DNA of 64,000 nucleotides from Luteimonas sp. MC1572. Lineage in GTDB: Bacteria > Pseudomonadota > Gammaproteobacteria > Xanthomonadales > Xanthomonadaceae. Positions 28,417 through 36,755 of the stretch are shown here, one piece after another. Under the pieces are notes generated by a model that ran no database searches, was not told where the DNA came from, and saw only the letters and a list, made by a program, of their open reading frames with translations. The DNA lies in the NCBI RefSeq assembly GCF_016615815.1, contig NZ_CP067112.1, forward strand, positions 496,001 to 560,000, given 5' to 3'. Numbering within the stretch: the first letter of the stretch is position 1; each line of letters opens with the position of its first letter. Position numbers and translations under genes: made by a program.

Positions 28417-29180
28417 GCGTGCACCGCCTTGCGTGCGATCACGACCCGGCTGCCGCCCACCGGCAGGCGGATCCCGCACGCCACGAGCGCGCCTTCGATG
28501 CGCATCGCCAGGTCGAGGAGCGCATCGACCGGCCGTGGCAGCGCCAGTTCGGCGAGCGGGTCGTAGGCGGTGTCGGGGCGCCGCGACCGCAGCCGCGACA
28601 GCATCATCAGCGGCAGCAGCACGCTGGTGAAGCTGCCGCTCCAGGTGATCGCGAAGCCGGCGGCGCGCAGCTTCGCCTCCAGCTCGCCGCGCGCATAGCG
28701 GCGCACGTGGTGCGCGGCGACGTCCTGCTCGCTCCACAGCCACGGGTGCTGCGGAACGGTGAGCGCCACGATGCCGTCCGCGCGCAGCGCCTGGTGGATG
28801 CTGCGCAGCGCCGCGCCGTCGTCGTCGATGTGCTCGAGCACGTCGTAGGCGCCTATTGCATCGAAGGCTGCGGTGAACGGCAGGGCGCGGGCATCGAGCT
28901 GCAGCAGGTGGGCGCGCGGCACGCGTGCGCGTGCGTAGGGCAGGCTGTCGGCGAGGAACTCGCTGCCACTGATGCACCAGCCGGGAAAGCGCTCGGCCAC
29001 CGCCGCCAGCACGAATCCGGTGCCGCAGCCGACCTCGAGGTAATCACGCACGTGGCTGCCGTGGCGGGCGAGCAGTCGCAGCAGCAGGCGGTTGCGCGCG
29101 CGGAACCAGAAGTTGCCGGCTTCGAGCGCCGCGAGCTTCGGAAAGAACGCCGCGTCATAGCCGCCGCTGCGTGCGCCCAT
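28413..29180 (-). CDS. Class I SAM-dependent methyltransferase
   Basis: This 255-residue soluble methyltransferase has the SAM-binding motif DYLEVGCGTGFVLAAVAERF (about 44-63), the acidic post-motif LLQLDARALPF and FDAIGAYDVLEHIDDD. The C-terminal part (LLPLMMLSRLRSRR and onwards) is hydrophobic enough to lie on the membrane. The start at 29180 overlaps the upstream stop by one base (TGATG). It sits between the acetyltransferase and the aminotransferase of the Fuc4NAc-like route. It may therefore methylate the sugar or its glycan, but methyltransferases of this class are not predictable for substrate. Confidence 0.88.
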   Translation of the reverse strand: MGARSGGYDAAFFPKLAALEAGNFWFRARNRLLLRLLARHGSHVRDYLEVGCGTGFVLAAVAERFPGWCISGSEFLADSLPYARARVPRAHLLQLDARALPFTAAFDAIGAYDVLEHIDDDGAALRSIHQALRADGIVALTVPQHPWLWSEQDVAAHHVRRYARGELEAKLRAAGFAITWSGSFTSVLLPLMMLSRLRSRRPDTAYDPLAELALPRPVDALLDLAMRIEGALVACGIRLPVGGSRVVIARKAVHA

Positions 29181-30214
29181 CACGTACGGAACCCGGCCTG
29201 CACCAGCGCGCAGGCGCGTCCGGCATCGTCGCGCAGCCAGGCATTGGCGCGGCGCAGGCCGGCCGTCGACGCCCAACCCTTCTGGAGTTCGAGCGTATGC
29301 GCGCGGCGTGCATCCAGCGCCGCGAGCGGCAGCTGCGCCAGCATGTCGATCTGCACATGCGCGCCGCAGGCGTCGGCAAGCAGGGCGGCAATGTCGGCGA
29401 CCGGCAGCGGCCAGCCGCCGGCCTGGTCGCGCAGCGCGCCGGCGGCGTAGTCGCGCGATACCGTGCGCACGCCCGGCGCACCGAGCATCGCGTTGACGTG
29501 CAGGGTGTCGTAGGCGGCATACAGGTGATAACCCTCGCGCGCCCAGACCTTCTGCACCGCGAAGTTGTCGACCTTGGTGGACATGCGCATTTCCGCGAAG
29601 CCGAGCGCCCGGTAGTGGCGCTGCGTGTGGCGGATCAGTTCGCCGAACAGGCCGCTGCCCGACTCCGAAGGCAGCACGCCGTAGATGCCGCCGTTGGCGA
29701 TGCCGGCCGCGGCGTCGGCCTCGCAGCAGGCGAACGCGACGATGCGCCCGGCGCGTCGCGCCACCCAACTCGAGGTGCGCGCGCCGCCACGGTGGGCCAG
29801 CGCCCATTCGCGATAGCCGGCCAGGGCAAGATCGGGTGCGAACAGCGGGTTGGCGAAGTAGTGGCTGGCATAGCCTTTGAAGCTGGCATCGACCAGCGCG
29901 GCCAAGGCGTCGTCGTCGGCCGGCGTGGCCGGGCTGATGTCGACGTCGGCATTCGTCGATGCATGCGGCACGTGGCGCTGCAGGTCGACCGTGTAATACA
30001 CCAGCACGCCGGCGTCGATCACCTCGAAGCCGAGGCCGGCAAGCGCGCGGACGCGCTGCGAGTCGCCGACCGGCAGGCGATAGATGGCGACGTCGGCGGC
30101 GCTGGCCAGCAGCGCCGGCAGGGGGTCGCCGTCAAGCCGCGTGGCCCGCCAGACCTCGAGACCGAAGCGCGCGCTGTCGGGCGCCGAGCGCGCGAGGCCG
30201 GCGTGCTCAAGCAT
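29180..30214 (-). CDS. WecD/RffC-like GNAT N-acetyltransferase with extra C-terminal domain
   Basis: This 344-residue protein compares with about 224 residues for E. coli WecD. Residues 1-88 match the WecD N-terminal part (IYRLPVGDSQRVRALAGLGF then VLVYYTVDL). Residues 92-240 are the GNAT fold (FKGYASHYFANPLFAPD, GIYGVLPSESGSGLFGEL, RMSTKVDNFAVQKVWAREGY). It should acetylate dTDP-Fuc4N to dTDP-Fuc4NAc using acetyl-CoA. Residues 242-344 form an additional alpha/beta segment that I cannot assign; it may be hotdog-like. It overlaps the ArnC-like gene by 8 bases and the methyltransferase gene by one base. The RffA gene two genes downstream supplies its substrate. Confidence 0.87.
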   Translation of the reverse strand: MLEHAGLARSAPDSARFGLEVWRATRLDGDPLPALLASAADVAIYRLPVGDSQRVRALAGLGFEVIDAGVLVYYTVDLQRHVPHASTNADVDISPATPADDDALAALVDASFKGYASHYFANPLFAPDLALAGYREWALAHRGGARTSSWVARRAGRIVAFACCEADAAAGIANGGIYGVLPSESGSGLFGELIRHTQRHYRALGFAEMRMSTKVDNFAVQKVWAREGYHLYAAYDTLHVNAMLGAPGVRTVSRDYAAGALRDQAGGWPLPVADIAALLADACGAHVQIDMLAQLPLAALDARRAHTLELQKGWASTAGLRRANAWLRDDAGRACALVQAGFRT

Positions 30215-31169
30215 CGGCCAGGGATCCTTCCGCGCCGGTTTCCCGCTCCACCACGAAGGCCGGCCGGCGCTTGCTGTCCTTGAAGACCTGGCCGACGTAC
30301 AGGCCGACCACGCCGACGCAGAACATGAGGATCCCGCACAGCAGCCAGATCGACGCGATGATGCTGGTGTAACCGGCGACCCCGGTGCGCCCGCTGAAAT
30401 ACAGCCACACCGCCGCCAGCACCACGGCGAACGAAAACAGCGACACACCCATGCCCAGCTTGACCACCAGGCGCAGCGGCTTGTCGGAGTGCGACAGCAC
30501 GATCGAGAGCGCGAGGCGGGCGGCCTTGCGCAGGTCGTAGGCACTGCGGCCGACCGCACGTTCGGCGTGCACCACCGGCAGCGAATCGGATGGCAGCCCG
30601 GTCCAGCGCACCATCAGCGGAAAGCAGCGCTCGCTTTCCGGCATGCGCAGCAGCAGTTCCACCACGCGGCGCGAATACACGCCGAAGTTGGCGACGCGGT
30701 GGTCCTGCGGCACACCGGACAGCCAGCCCAGCAGGCGGTAGAAGCACCACGAGCTCAAGCGCTTGCCGAGCGTGTCGCGGCGCCCGGTGCGCTGCGCATG
30801 GACGATGTCGACGCCCTCGCGCGCGCGCGCCAGCAGCGACGGGATGGCCTCCGGCGCGTCCTGCAGGTCGCAGTCCATCACCGCGACGTGCGCGCCGCGT
30901 GCGTGTTCGAGGCCGGCGTAGATCGCCGCGTGCTGGCCGAAGTTGCGCGACAGCCGCAGTCCGCGCACCTGCGGATGGCGCAGCGCGAGTTCTTCGATGC
31001 GCGCCCACGCGCCGTCCGGGCTGGCGTCGTCAACCAGCAGGATCTCGATGCGCTCGTGGCCATCGAATGCGCGCAGGCAACGCTCCACCAGCTCCTCCAC
31101 GCAGCCCGCACAGCCGTAGACCGGAGTGACGATGCTGAGCGTGGGTGGCGATGGCGGAGCGGTGGGCAT
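30207..31169 (-). CDS. ArnC/GtrB-like undecaprenyl-phosphate glycosyltransferase
   Basis: This 320-residue GT2 enzyme has two C-terminal transmembrane helices (about 235-300). The catalytic part shows LSIVTPVYGC, LLVDDASPDG, RLSRNFGQHAAIYAGLEHA and an intact DxD as VMDCDLQDAPE. The C-terminus ends with the family-typical VGQVFKDSKRRPAFVVE. It should load a nucleotide sugar, probably dTDP-Fuc4NAc from the downstream enzymes, onto undecaprenyl phosphate. The ATG at 31169 puts the catalytic strand about ten residues from the start; a longer frame to 31328 has no family sequence. It is the first gene of a tightly packed five-gene operon, divergent from a membrane protein gene. Confidence 0.92.
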   Translation of the reverse strand: MPTAPPSPPTLSIVTPVYGCAGCVEELVERCLRAFDGHERIEILLVDDASPDGAWARIEELALRHPQVRGLRLSRNFGQHAAIYAGLEHARGAHVAVMDCDLQDAPEAIPSLLARAREGVDIVHAQRTGRRDTLGKRLSSWCFYRLLGWLSGVPQDHRVANFGVYSRRVVELLLRMPESERCFPLMVRWTGLPSDSLPVVHAERAVGRSAYDLRKAARLALSIVLSHSDKPLRLVVKLGMGVSLFSFAVVLAAVWLYFSGRTGVAGYTSIIASIWLLCGILMFCVGVVGLYVGQVFKDSKRRPAFVVERETGAEGSLADA

Positions 31170-31259
31170 CGGGTCGCGGCGCTGCGGAGGGGCCGGGCAA
31201 TAGTGCCGCAAGCCGCGGGCAATGGACATCGTGCCGCCGGCTGCGGCAGTGCGCGCCGC

Positions 31260-31265
31260 TATACT
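31260..31265 (+). promoter_or_regulatory. Possible -10 box for the 31.3 kb membrane gene
   Basis: TATACT lies 29 bases before the ATG at 31295 in the divergent gap with the ArnC-like gene. The -35 is not clear. Confidence 0.38.
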
Positions 31266-31294
31266 CGCGGGCGGCGAACACCGACCCCGAATGC

Positions 31295-32809
31295 ATGGTC
31301 CCGAGCCCCGCGCGCGCACCCGGCGCACCGCACCACGCGCATCACCTGGCCTGGCTGCTGGCGCTGCCCGCGCTGCTGGCGGCCGTACATGCCGTCGCGC
31401 TCGCAGGCAGCATCGCCAATCCGCTGGTGTACTCCGACAACTGGACGTTCATCGAAACCTTCCTGAAGGTGGCGCTGGAGGATGGCGCCGGCTTCGGCGA
31501 CTTCCTGGTCAAGCGCGCGGGCGTCGACCACGCGCAACCGCTGGGCAAGCTGCTCATGCTGGCCAACGCGCGCTGGGCCGGGCTCGACTTCATGTTCGAA
31601 GCCCGCGTCGCGCTGGGCTGCGTGGTGGCCGGCTGGGCGCTGCTCTGCGTGGTGGTGCTGCGCGAGCGGGGCGAAGTGCCGGTGACGCCGCTGGTCGTGT
31701 TCCTCATGGCTGCCGTGCTGGTGGTGCAGCTGGCGCCGGCGAGCGTGGATGTCTACGCCTACCCGATGGTGCTGATGGCGCACGCGTTCTACCTGCTCGC
31801 CTTCGTCGTGCTGGCCGCGGCCTGGCACGCCTACCGCGGCGGGCGCGCGTGGCCGCTGGTGCTGGCGATGGCCGCCTGCGGCATCGTCGGCGACGATTCC
31901 GCGATCCTGCTGGTCGCGGCGGCCGCGCCTGCGCTGCTGCTGGCCGGGTTGCGCGAACAACGCGTGCGCAGCGCATGGCGGATCCTTGCGCTGCTGGTGC
32001 TGGTGCTGCTTGCCTGCCGTGGCGCCTACGCGCTGTTCGGCGAGATCCGCGGCAGCACCAGTCCCGACTTCAACGTCGGCATGGCCGCGCGCGTGGCCGG
32101 CCTGGCCGCGCAGTGGCGCGACGCATGGGCGTGGCTGGCAACGCCGCTCAGCGCGGGGCTGGCGTCGGGCGCAGCGCTGCGCGCGACCTTCGGCGATGGC
32201 TGGCTGGCCGCGCGCATCGCGCTGGCGCTCCTGGTCGGTGGCCTGCATGCATGGTTCTGGTGGCGGGCGTGGCGCCTGCGTCCGGGCGCCACCTGGTTCC
32301 TCGCGGTCGCGCTGATGCTGCTGTTCTACGCGATGGTCGCCGGGGTCCTCTACGGCCGCGTGTTCGTGCGCGGCACCGCATTCCTCGACCAGGGGCGCTA
32401 TTCGGTGTTCTACCAGGTCGGGATCGTCGCGCTGCTGTTGATGGCACTTGCCGAAGGCGCGCTGGCCAGCGGCCGCGCGCGAGCGCTTGCCTGGGGTGCC
32501 GGTGCGGCGTTGTTCCTGCTGCAGCTGCCGCTGGCGCTGCACGCCTGGCAACAGGTGCCGGGCCACCGCGACGCCTATGCGCACATGGCACGCGACATGG
32601 CCGCGATGGCGCGCGACCCGCTGCATCCGCCCGCGGGCTGCGCGGTCGGCATCGACGTCTGCGTGCGCCCGGAAGCCACGCGCGTGGCGCTGATGGCGAT
32701 GCTCGTCGAGCACCGCTTGAACCTGTTCTCGCCGCGGTTCCAGGCGCGCCATCCCGAACTGGCCCGCGCCGCCGGGCTGCTTCCGCAGTCCGCAGCACCT
32801 GCCGAATGA
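31295..32809 (+). CDS. Multipass membrane protein, candidate GT-C glycosyltransferase
   Basis: This 504-residue protein has about ten hydrophobic segments and no named family that I recognise. The first periplasmic loop contains YSDNWTFIETFL (Asp48), at the same place as the acidic residues in the proteins at 23494-25041 and 25038-27281. The C-terminal 90 residues are soluble (VGIDVCVRPEATRVALMAML). The ATG at 31295 precedes the first helix by about 18 residues; an ATG at 31291 is out of frame. It is divergent from the ArnC-like gene and ends 13 bases from the convergent ETF-QO gene. Likely role: periplasmic sugar transfer in O-antigen decoration (inference). Confidence 0.8.
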   Translation: MVPSPARAPGAPHHAHHLAWLLALPALLAAVHAVALAGSIANPLVYSDNWTFIETFLKVALEDGAGFGDFLVKRAGVDHAQPLGKLLMLANARWAGLDFMFEARVALGCVVAGWALLCVVVLRERGEVPVTPLVVFLMAAVLVVQLAPASVDVYAYPMVLMAHAFYLLAFVVLAAAWHAYRGGRAWPLVLAMAACGIVGDDSAILLVAAAAPALLLAGLREQRVRSAWRILALLVLVLLACRGAYALFGEIRGSTSPDFNVGMAARVAGLAAQWRDAWAWLATPLSAGLASGAALRATFGDGWLAARIALALLVGGLHAWFWWRAWRLRPGATWFLAVALMLLFYAMVAGVLYGRVFVRGTAFLDQGRYSVFYQVGIVALLLMALAEGALASGRARALAWGAGAALFLLQLPLALHAWQQVPGHRDAYAHMARDMAAMARDPLHPPAGCAVGIDVCVRPEATRVALMAMLVEHRLNLFSPRFQARHPELARAAGLLPQSAAPAE

Positions 32810-32822
32810 ACGCGCGCGTCGG

Positions 32823-34478
32823 CTACAGGTTCTGGTAGTTCGGCCCCGCGCCGCCCTCCGGCGTCACCCAGGTGATGATCTCGTAGGGATCCTTGATGTC
32901 GCAGGTCTTGCAGTGCACGCAGTTGGCGGAATTGATTTGCAGCCGCTTGCCGTGCGCGGCCGCCGCGTCTTCGACGATCTCGTACACGCCGGCCGGGCAG
33001 AAGCGCGTGCAGGGATTGCCGTATTCCTCGGCGCAGCGGGTCACGCAGACCTCGGTGTCGTGCACCAGCAGGTGCACGGGCTGGTCCTCGTCATGCTCGG
33101 TGGCGGCGAAGTACACGCCGGCGAGGCGGTCGCGCGGGGCGAGCTCGCGCTTCACGTAGTCGCGTTCCGGCTGCCCCTGGCCGCCCAGCCTGTCCAGCGA
33201 CGACCAGTCCGCCTTGACCTTGAGCGTCCACGGCGAGTGCCCGCCGACAGCGGTTTCCCAGGCGGCGTTGAGCAGCCCGAACCACAGGCCCTTCTTGAAG
33301 CCGGGCTTGATGTTGCGCACCGCGCGCAGCTCGCGCATGGCATCGGAATCGCGCAGCTTCGCGTCGTAGCCCTCGGGCGCAAGCCCAGCGGCCGCGAGGT
33401 GCTCGGCGGCGAGCATGCCGGAGCGGATCGCCTGGTGGGTGCCCTTGATCTTGGGCACGTTGAGGAGCCCCGCCGTGTCGCCGATCAGCAGCGCGCCGGG
33501 CATCTCCACCTTGGGCAGCGACTGCCAGCCGCCGGTGACGATGGCGCGCGCGCCGGCGGAGAGGATGGTGCCGCCCTCGAGCAGCGGCTTGACCGTCGGA
33601 TGGTTCTTCCATTGCTGGAAGGCCTCCCACGGCCGGTATTCGGGATCGCTGTAGTCGAGGCCGCTGACATAGCCCAGCGCCACCTGGTCGTTCTCCAGGT
33701 GGTAGAGGAAGCTGCCGCCGTAGGTGTCGTTGTCGGCCGGCCAGCCGAGCGAGTGCACGATCTTGCCCGGCGTCACGCGGCCGGCGGGCAGCTGCCACAG
33801 CTCCTTGATGCCGATCGAATACGCCTGCGGGTCGCTGTCGGCATCGAGTTCGAAGCGCTTTACCAGGCGCTTGGTGAGGTGTCCGCGCGCACCTTCGGCG
33901 AGCACGGTGACCTTGGCGTGGATGTCGATGCCGGCGGTGTAGCCCGGCTTCTCGGAGCCGTCGCGGGCGACGCCCATGTCGCCGATGCGTACCCCGGTGA
34001 CGCGGCCGTCGGCAGCGTGCAGCGTCTGCGCGGCGGCGAAGCCCGGATAGATCTCCACGCCCAGCGCCTCGGCCTGCGGCGCCAGCCACGCGCACATCGC
34101 GCCGAGGCTGACGATGAAGTTGCCGTGGTTGCGCATGCCCGGCGGCACGATCGGGAACTTGCGGCCGCCGTCCTTCGTCAGGTACCAGAGCTCGTCCTCG
34201 CCGGCCGGCACGCAGATCGGCGGCGGGTTGTCGCGCCAGCCCGGCAGCAGGGCATCAAGCGGGCCGGGCTCGATCACCGCGCCGGACAGGATGTGCGCGC
34301 CGATGGTGCTCGACTTCTCGATCACGCAGACCGAGATGTCGGGATTCAGCTGCTTGAGGCGGATCGCGAAGGCCAGGCCGGCGGGGCCGGCCCCCACTGT
34401 CACGACGTCGTATTCCATGACGTCGCGCTCGGGCTCGGGCACGTCGATGGTGGTGGCAGGTTCGGCTGGCTGGTTCAT
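32823..34478 (-). CDS. Electron transfer flavoprotein-ubiquinone oxidoreductase
   Basis: This 551-residue FAD and [4Fe-4S] enzyme takes electrons from EtfAB and reduces ubiquinone at the inner membrane. The N-terminal Rossmann motif is YDVVTVGAGPAGLAFAIRL (about 24-42). A membrane-associated ubiquinone-binding region fills the middle. The C-terminal ferredoxin-like part has the cluster cysteines in RFCPAGVYE and NCVHCKTCDIKDP, ending GGAGPNYQNL as in the family. It should function with etfBA at 18.2-19.8 kb. The ATG at 34478 gives a normal length. It is divergent from the alkB-like gene. Confidence 0.97.
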   Translation of the reverse strand: MNQPAEPATTIDVPEPERDVMEYDVVTVGAGPAGLAFAIRLKQLNPDISVCVIEKSSTIGAHILSGAVIEPGPLDALLPGWRDNPPPICVPAGEDELWYLTKDGGRKFPIVPPGMRNHGNFIVSLGAMCAWLAPQAEALGVEIYPGFAAAQTLHAADGRVTGVRIGDMGVARDGSEKPGYTAGIDIHAKVTVLAEGARGHLTKRLVKRFELDADSDPQAYSIGIKELWQLPAGRVTPGKIVHSLGWPADNDTYGGSFLYHLENDQVALGYVSGLDYSDPEYRPWEAFQQWKNHPTVKPLLEGGTILSAGARAIVTGGWQSLPKVEMPGALLIGDTAGLLNVPKIKGTHQAIRSGMLAAEHLAAAGLAPEGYDAKLRDSDAMRELRAVRNIKPGFKKGLWFGLLNAAWETAVGGHSPWTLKVKADWSSLDRLGGQGQPERDYVKRELAPRDRLAGVYFAATEHDEDQPVHLLVHDTEVCVTRCAEEYGNPCTRFCPAGVYEIVEDAAAAHGKRLQINSANCVHCKTCDIKDPYEIITWVTPEGGAGPNYQNL

Positions 34479-34567
34479 GCGGGCGGCCCGTGTTGCAGTG
34501 CGTAGATTGTCGCGGCTCGCGCGGTGCGCGGCAAACCGACGTGAAGCCGCGTGCTAGCGTGCGCGCC

Positions 34568-35176
34568 ATGGCGCTCATCCCGGTCACGCTCGAAGGGGCA
34601 GATCTCGCGTTCGATCCGGCCTGGCTCGCGCGCGCGGAAGCGGACGCACTGTTCGAGCGGCTGCGCGCCGACGTGCCCTGGACGATGCACCGCATCCGCA
34701 TGTTCGGGCGCCTGGTCGATTCGCCGCGGCTGTCGTGCTGGATCGGCGACGCCGGCGCCGGCTACACCTATTCCGGCACGCGGTTCGAGCCGCAGCCGTG
34801 GCCACCGGCGCTGGCGGACCTGCGCGCGCGCGTTGCGGAAACCTGCGGCGAGGAGTTCAACAGCGTGCTCGCCAACCTCTACCGCGACGGCCGCGACGCC
34901 ATGGGCTGGCACCGCGATGACGAGCCCGAGCTCGGCGCAAGGCCGGTGATCGCATCGCTGAGCCTCGGGGCCACGCGGCGCTTCGTGCTGAAGGAGGCGG
35001 TGGCCGCGGGTTCGGGTGCCGTGCCGTCGAAGCTGGCGCTGGAACTCGGCCACGGCAGCCTGCTGTGCATGGCCGGCGACACCCAGCGCCATTACCGCCA
35101 TGCGCTGCCGCGCACCGCGCGCGCGGTGGGGCCGCGCATCAACCTGACGTTTCGCAGGATCCGCTCAGCGCCTTGA
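34568..35176 (+). CDS. AlkB-like 2-oxoglutarate/Fe(II)-dependent dioxygenase
   Basis: This 202-residue AlkB-family oxygenase likely removes alkyl groups from nucleic-acid bases by oxidative demethylation. The iron ligands fit His115 and Asp117 in GWHRDDEPELG and His178 in HYRHALPR; 2-oxoglutarate contacts fit Arg190 and Arg196 in RINLTFR. Substrate-side motifs FNSVLANLYRDGRDAMGWH and PVIASLSLGATRRF resemble ALKBH2/3-type bacterial homologues. The ATG at 34568 is used because upstream codons carry no family sequence. A TAGCGT hexamer (34555-34560) ends 7 bases before the ATG, so the mRNA could be leaderless. The 3' end overlaps the convergent lipoprotein gene by 12 bases. Confidence 0.92.
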   Translation: MALIPVTLEGADLAFDPAWLARAEADALFERLRADVPWTMHRIRMFGRLVDSPRLSCWIGDAGAGYTYSGTRFEPQPWPPALADLRARVAETCGEEFNSVLANLYRDGRDAMGWHRDDEPELGARPVIASLSLGATRRFVLKEAVAAGSGAVPSKLALELGHGSLLCMAGDTQRHYRHALPRTARAVGPRINLTFRRIRSAP

Positions 35177-35830
35177 AGCGGTGGACGGAGCGGGCGCGGT
35201 GCGGGCGTGTTCGGCACCGGTGGCCAGGGTCCAGCCAGCGACGTCGCGACCGAGCGTTTCCAGCGCGGTCGTGAAGGTGGCCGCGACCGTGCTGACATCG
35301 GTGCCCGCCGCCAGTTCGGACACGGTGAACGTGCGTGACGCCACGATCCCCTGCGAGCGTGCGTGCAGCAGCTTGGCGTGCAGCTCGATGGTGGCCGCCG
35401 GCGTCGCGCGGCCGGCGTAGTCGGCCTCGAAGCGGCGCAGGTCGAGCAGCAGGCGGTAGTCGGGCGCCACGCCGCTGCCGCGGCGTGCGACACCGGCGAT
35501 GTGCCCGGAATCCTCGAGCGTGCGCAGCACCACTTCTTCGACCATGTCGGTGGGCGAGCGCGCCCAGCTGGCGCCCGAATACACCTGCAGCTCGCCCGGC
35601 GACGGACGCACCGCGATGCGGAACGTGTCGACGGTGCGCGCGGCGCTCGGCGCATTGATCGCGAGCTGCCAGTCGACGTGCGGCCAGGCGGGATCGGCGG
35701 CCACGCGCGGGTCGGGCGAGTAGATGGCCGCGCGTTCGCGCTCGCCGGCGCCGCCCAGGATCGAACAGGCGCCGAGCGCCAGCGCAGCGGCCACGATGGC
35801 CAGGCGCGCGGATGCGGTGATCGGTTTCAT
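35165..35830 (-). CDS. ABC-type transport auxiliary lipoprotein (PqiC/MlaA-helper-like)
   Basis: This 221-residue lipoprotein has the lipobox LGAC at about residues 19-22, so it should be anchored in the outer membrane or periplasmic face. The body matches the ABC-transporter auxiliary (DUF330/PqiC) pattern: RVAADPAWPHVDWQLAIN, FRIAVRPSPGELQVYSGASW, DYRLLLDLRRFEADY and ASRTFTVSELAAG. Members work with MCE-domain lipid transporters. It follows mlaD with an ATGA overlap and is the last gene of the mla-type operon. The tail overlaps the convergent alkB-like gene. Confidence 0.9.
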   Translation of the reverse strand: MKPITASARLAIVAAALALGACSILGGAGERERAAIYSPDPRVAADPAWPHVDWQLAINAPSAARTVDTFRIAVRPSPGELQVYSGASWARSPTDMVEEVVLRTLEDSGHIAGVARRGSGVAPDYRLLLDLRRFEADYAGRATPAATIELHAKLLHARSQGIVASRTFTVSELAAGTDVSTVAATFTTALETLGRDVAGWTLATGAEHARTAPAPSTASRR

Positions 35831-36753
35831 TCGGGTTCGAACTCCTTCGGCGCGTCACGGCCGAGCAGGTAGCGCGTGGGGTTGGCATCGAAGCGGTCGC
35901 CGATGCGGCGCAGGTCGCGCACCAGCGAGCGCAGCTCCGACAGCGTCGGGCCGAGCTGCGCCAGGCCGTCGTTGGCGAAACTGTTGATGGCGTTGCGGTT
36001 CTCGCCAAGGATCAGGTCGGCGCTGTTGGCGGCGGAATCCATCTTGGCCAGCGTCGATTCCAGGTCGGCCACCAGCCCGGGCAGCTTGGCCACGAAGTCG
36101 CGTTCCAGTCCGGTCATCGCGCGGTTGGAGGTCTCCACCACCACCACCAGGTCTTCGCTGGCCTGGCGCGCATTGACGATCAGCGCGGCCAGGTCCTCGC
36201 GCTGGCCGGCCACGGCGCCGGTCATGCCTTCGATGTTCTCCAGCGTGCGCGCGATGCGCTCCACGTTCTCCTCGCTCAGCACCAGGTCCAGGCGCGCCAC
36301 CAGGCGGTTGGCGGTGTCGGCGATGTTCTGCAGCGCCGAGGCCTCGGTGAGGATCACCGGGATCGCACCGTTCTCGCGCGCCTCCAGGTGCGGGGCGTCC
36401 GGGCTGCCGCCGGTCAGCTGGATGAAGGTCGAGCCGGTCAGCCCGGTCACCGAGAGCTTGGCGCGGGTGTCGATCTTCACCGGTACGTCGGCCTCCACCC
36501 GGATGCGCGCCACCACGCGCCGCGGATCCTGCGGGGCGAGCGACAGCGCGTCGACCGTGCCCACCGCGATGCCGTTGTACTGCACCACGCTGCCTTCGAG
36601 CAGGCCGGTGACAGGCTCGTTGAACACCACGTGGTAGCTCCGCCAGTTGCGGTCGGTGGAGAACTTGGCGGCCCACAGCCCGAACAGCAGCAACGCAAGC
36701 GCCGCGGCCAGGGTGAAGGCGCCGATCAGCACGTAGTTGGCCCTGGTTTCCAT
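35827..36753 (-). CDS. mlaD: MlaD-type MCE-domain lipid-binding protein
   Basis: This 308-residue periplasmic lipid carrier has an N-terminal transmembrane anchor (about 8-28). It is followed by one MCE domain (about 36-115: YHVVFNEPVTGLLEGSVVQY, KLSVTGLTGSTFIQLTGG) and a long helical C-terminal region (about 140-295). The anchor and single MCE domain are as in MlaD or PqiB relatives; the long helical tail is typical of the Xanthomonas/Pseudomonas type and may form a needle or tunnel. The ATG at 36753 is two bases after the ATPase stop. It should work with the neighbouring permease and ATPase. Confidence 0.92.
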   Translation of the reverse strand: METRANYVLIGAFTLAAALALLLFGLWAAKFSTDRNWRSYHVVFNEPVTGLLEGSVVQYNGIAVGTVDALSLAPQDPRRVVARIRVEADVPVKIDTRAKLSVTGLTGSTFIQLTGGSPDAPHLEARENGAIPVILTEASALQNIADTANRLVARLDLVLSEENVERIARTLENIEGMTGAVAGQREDLAALIVNARQASEDLVVVVETSNRAMTGLERDFVAKLPGLVADLESTLAKMDSAANSADLILGENRNAINSFANDGLAQLGPTLSELRSLVRDLRRIGDRFDANPTRYLLGRDAPKEFEPE

Positions 36754-36755
36754 CG

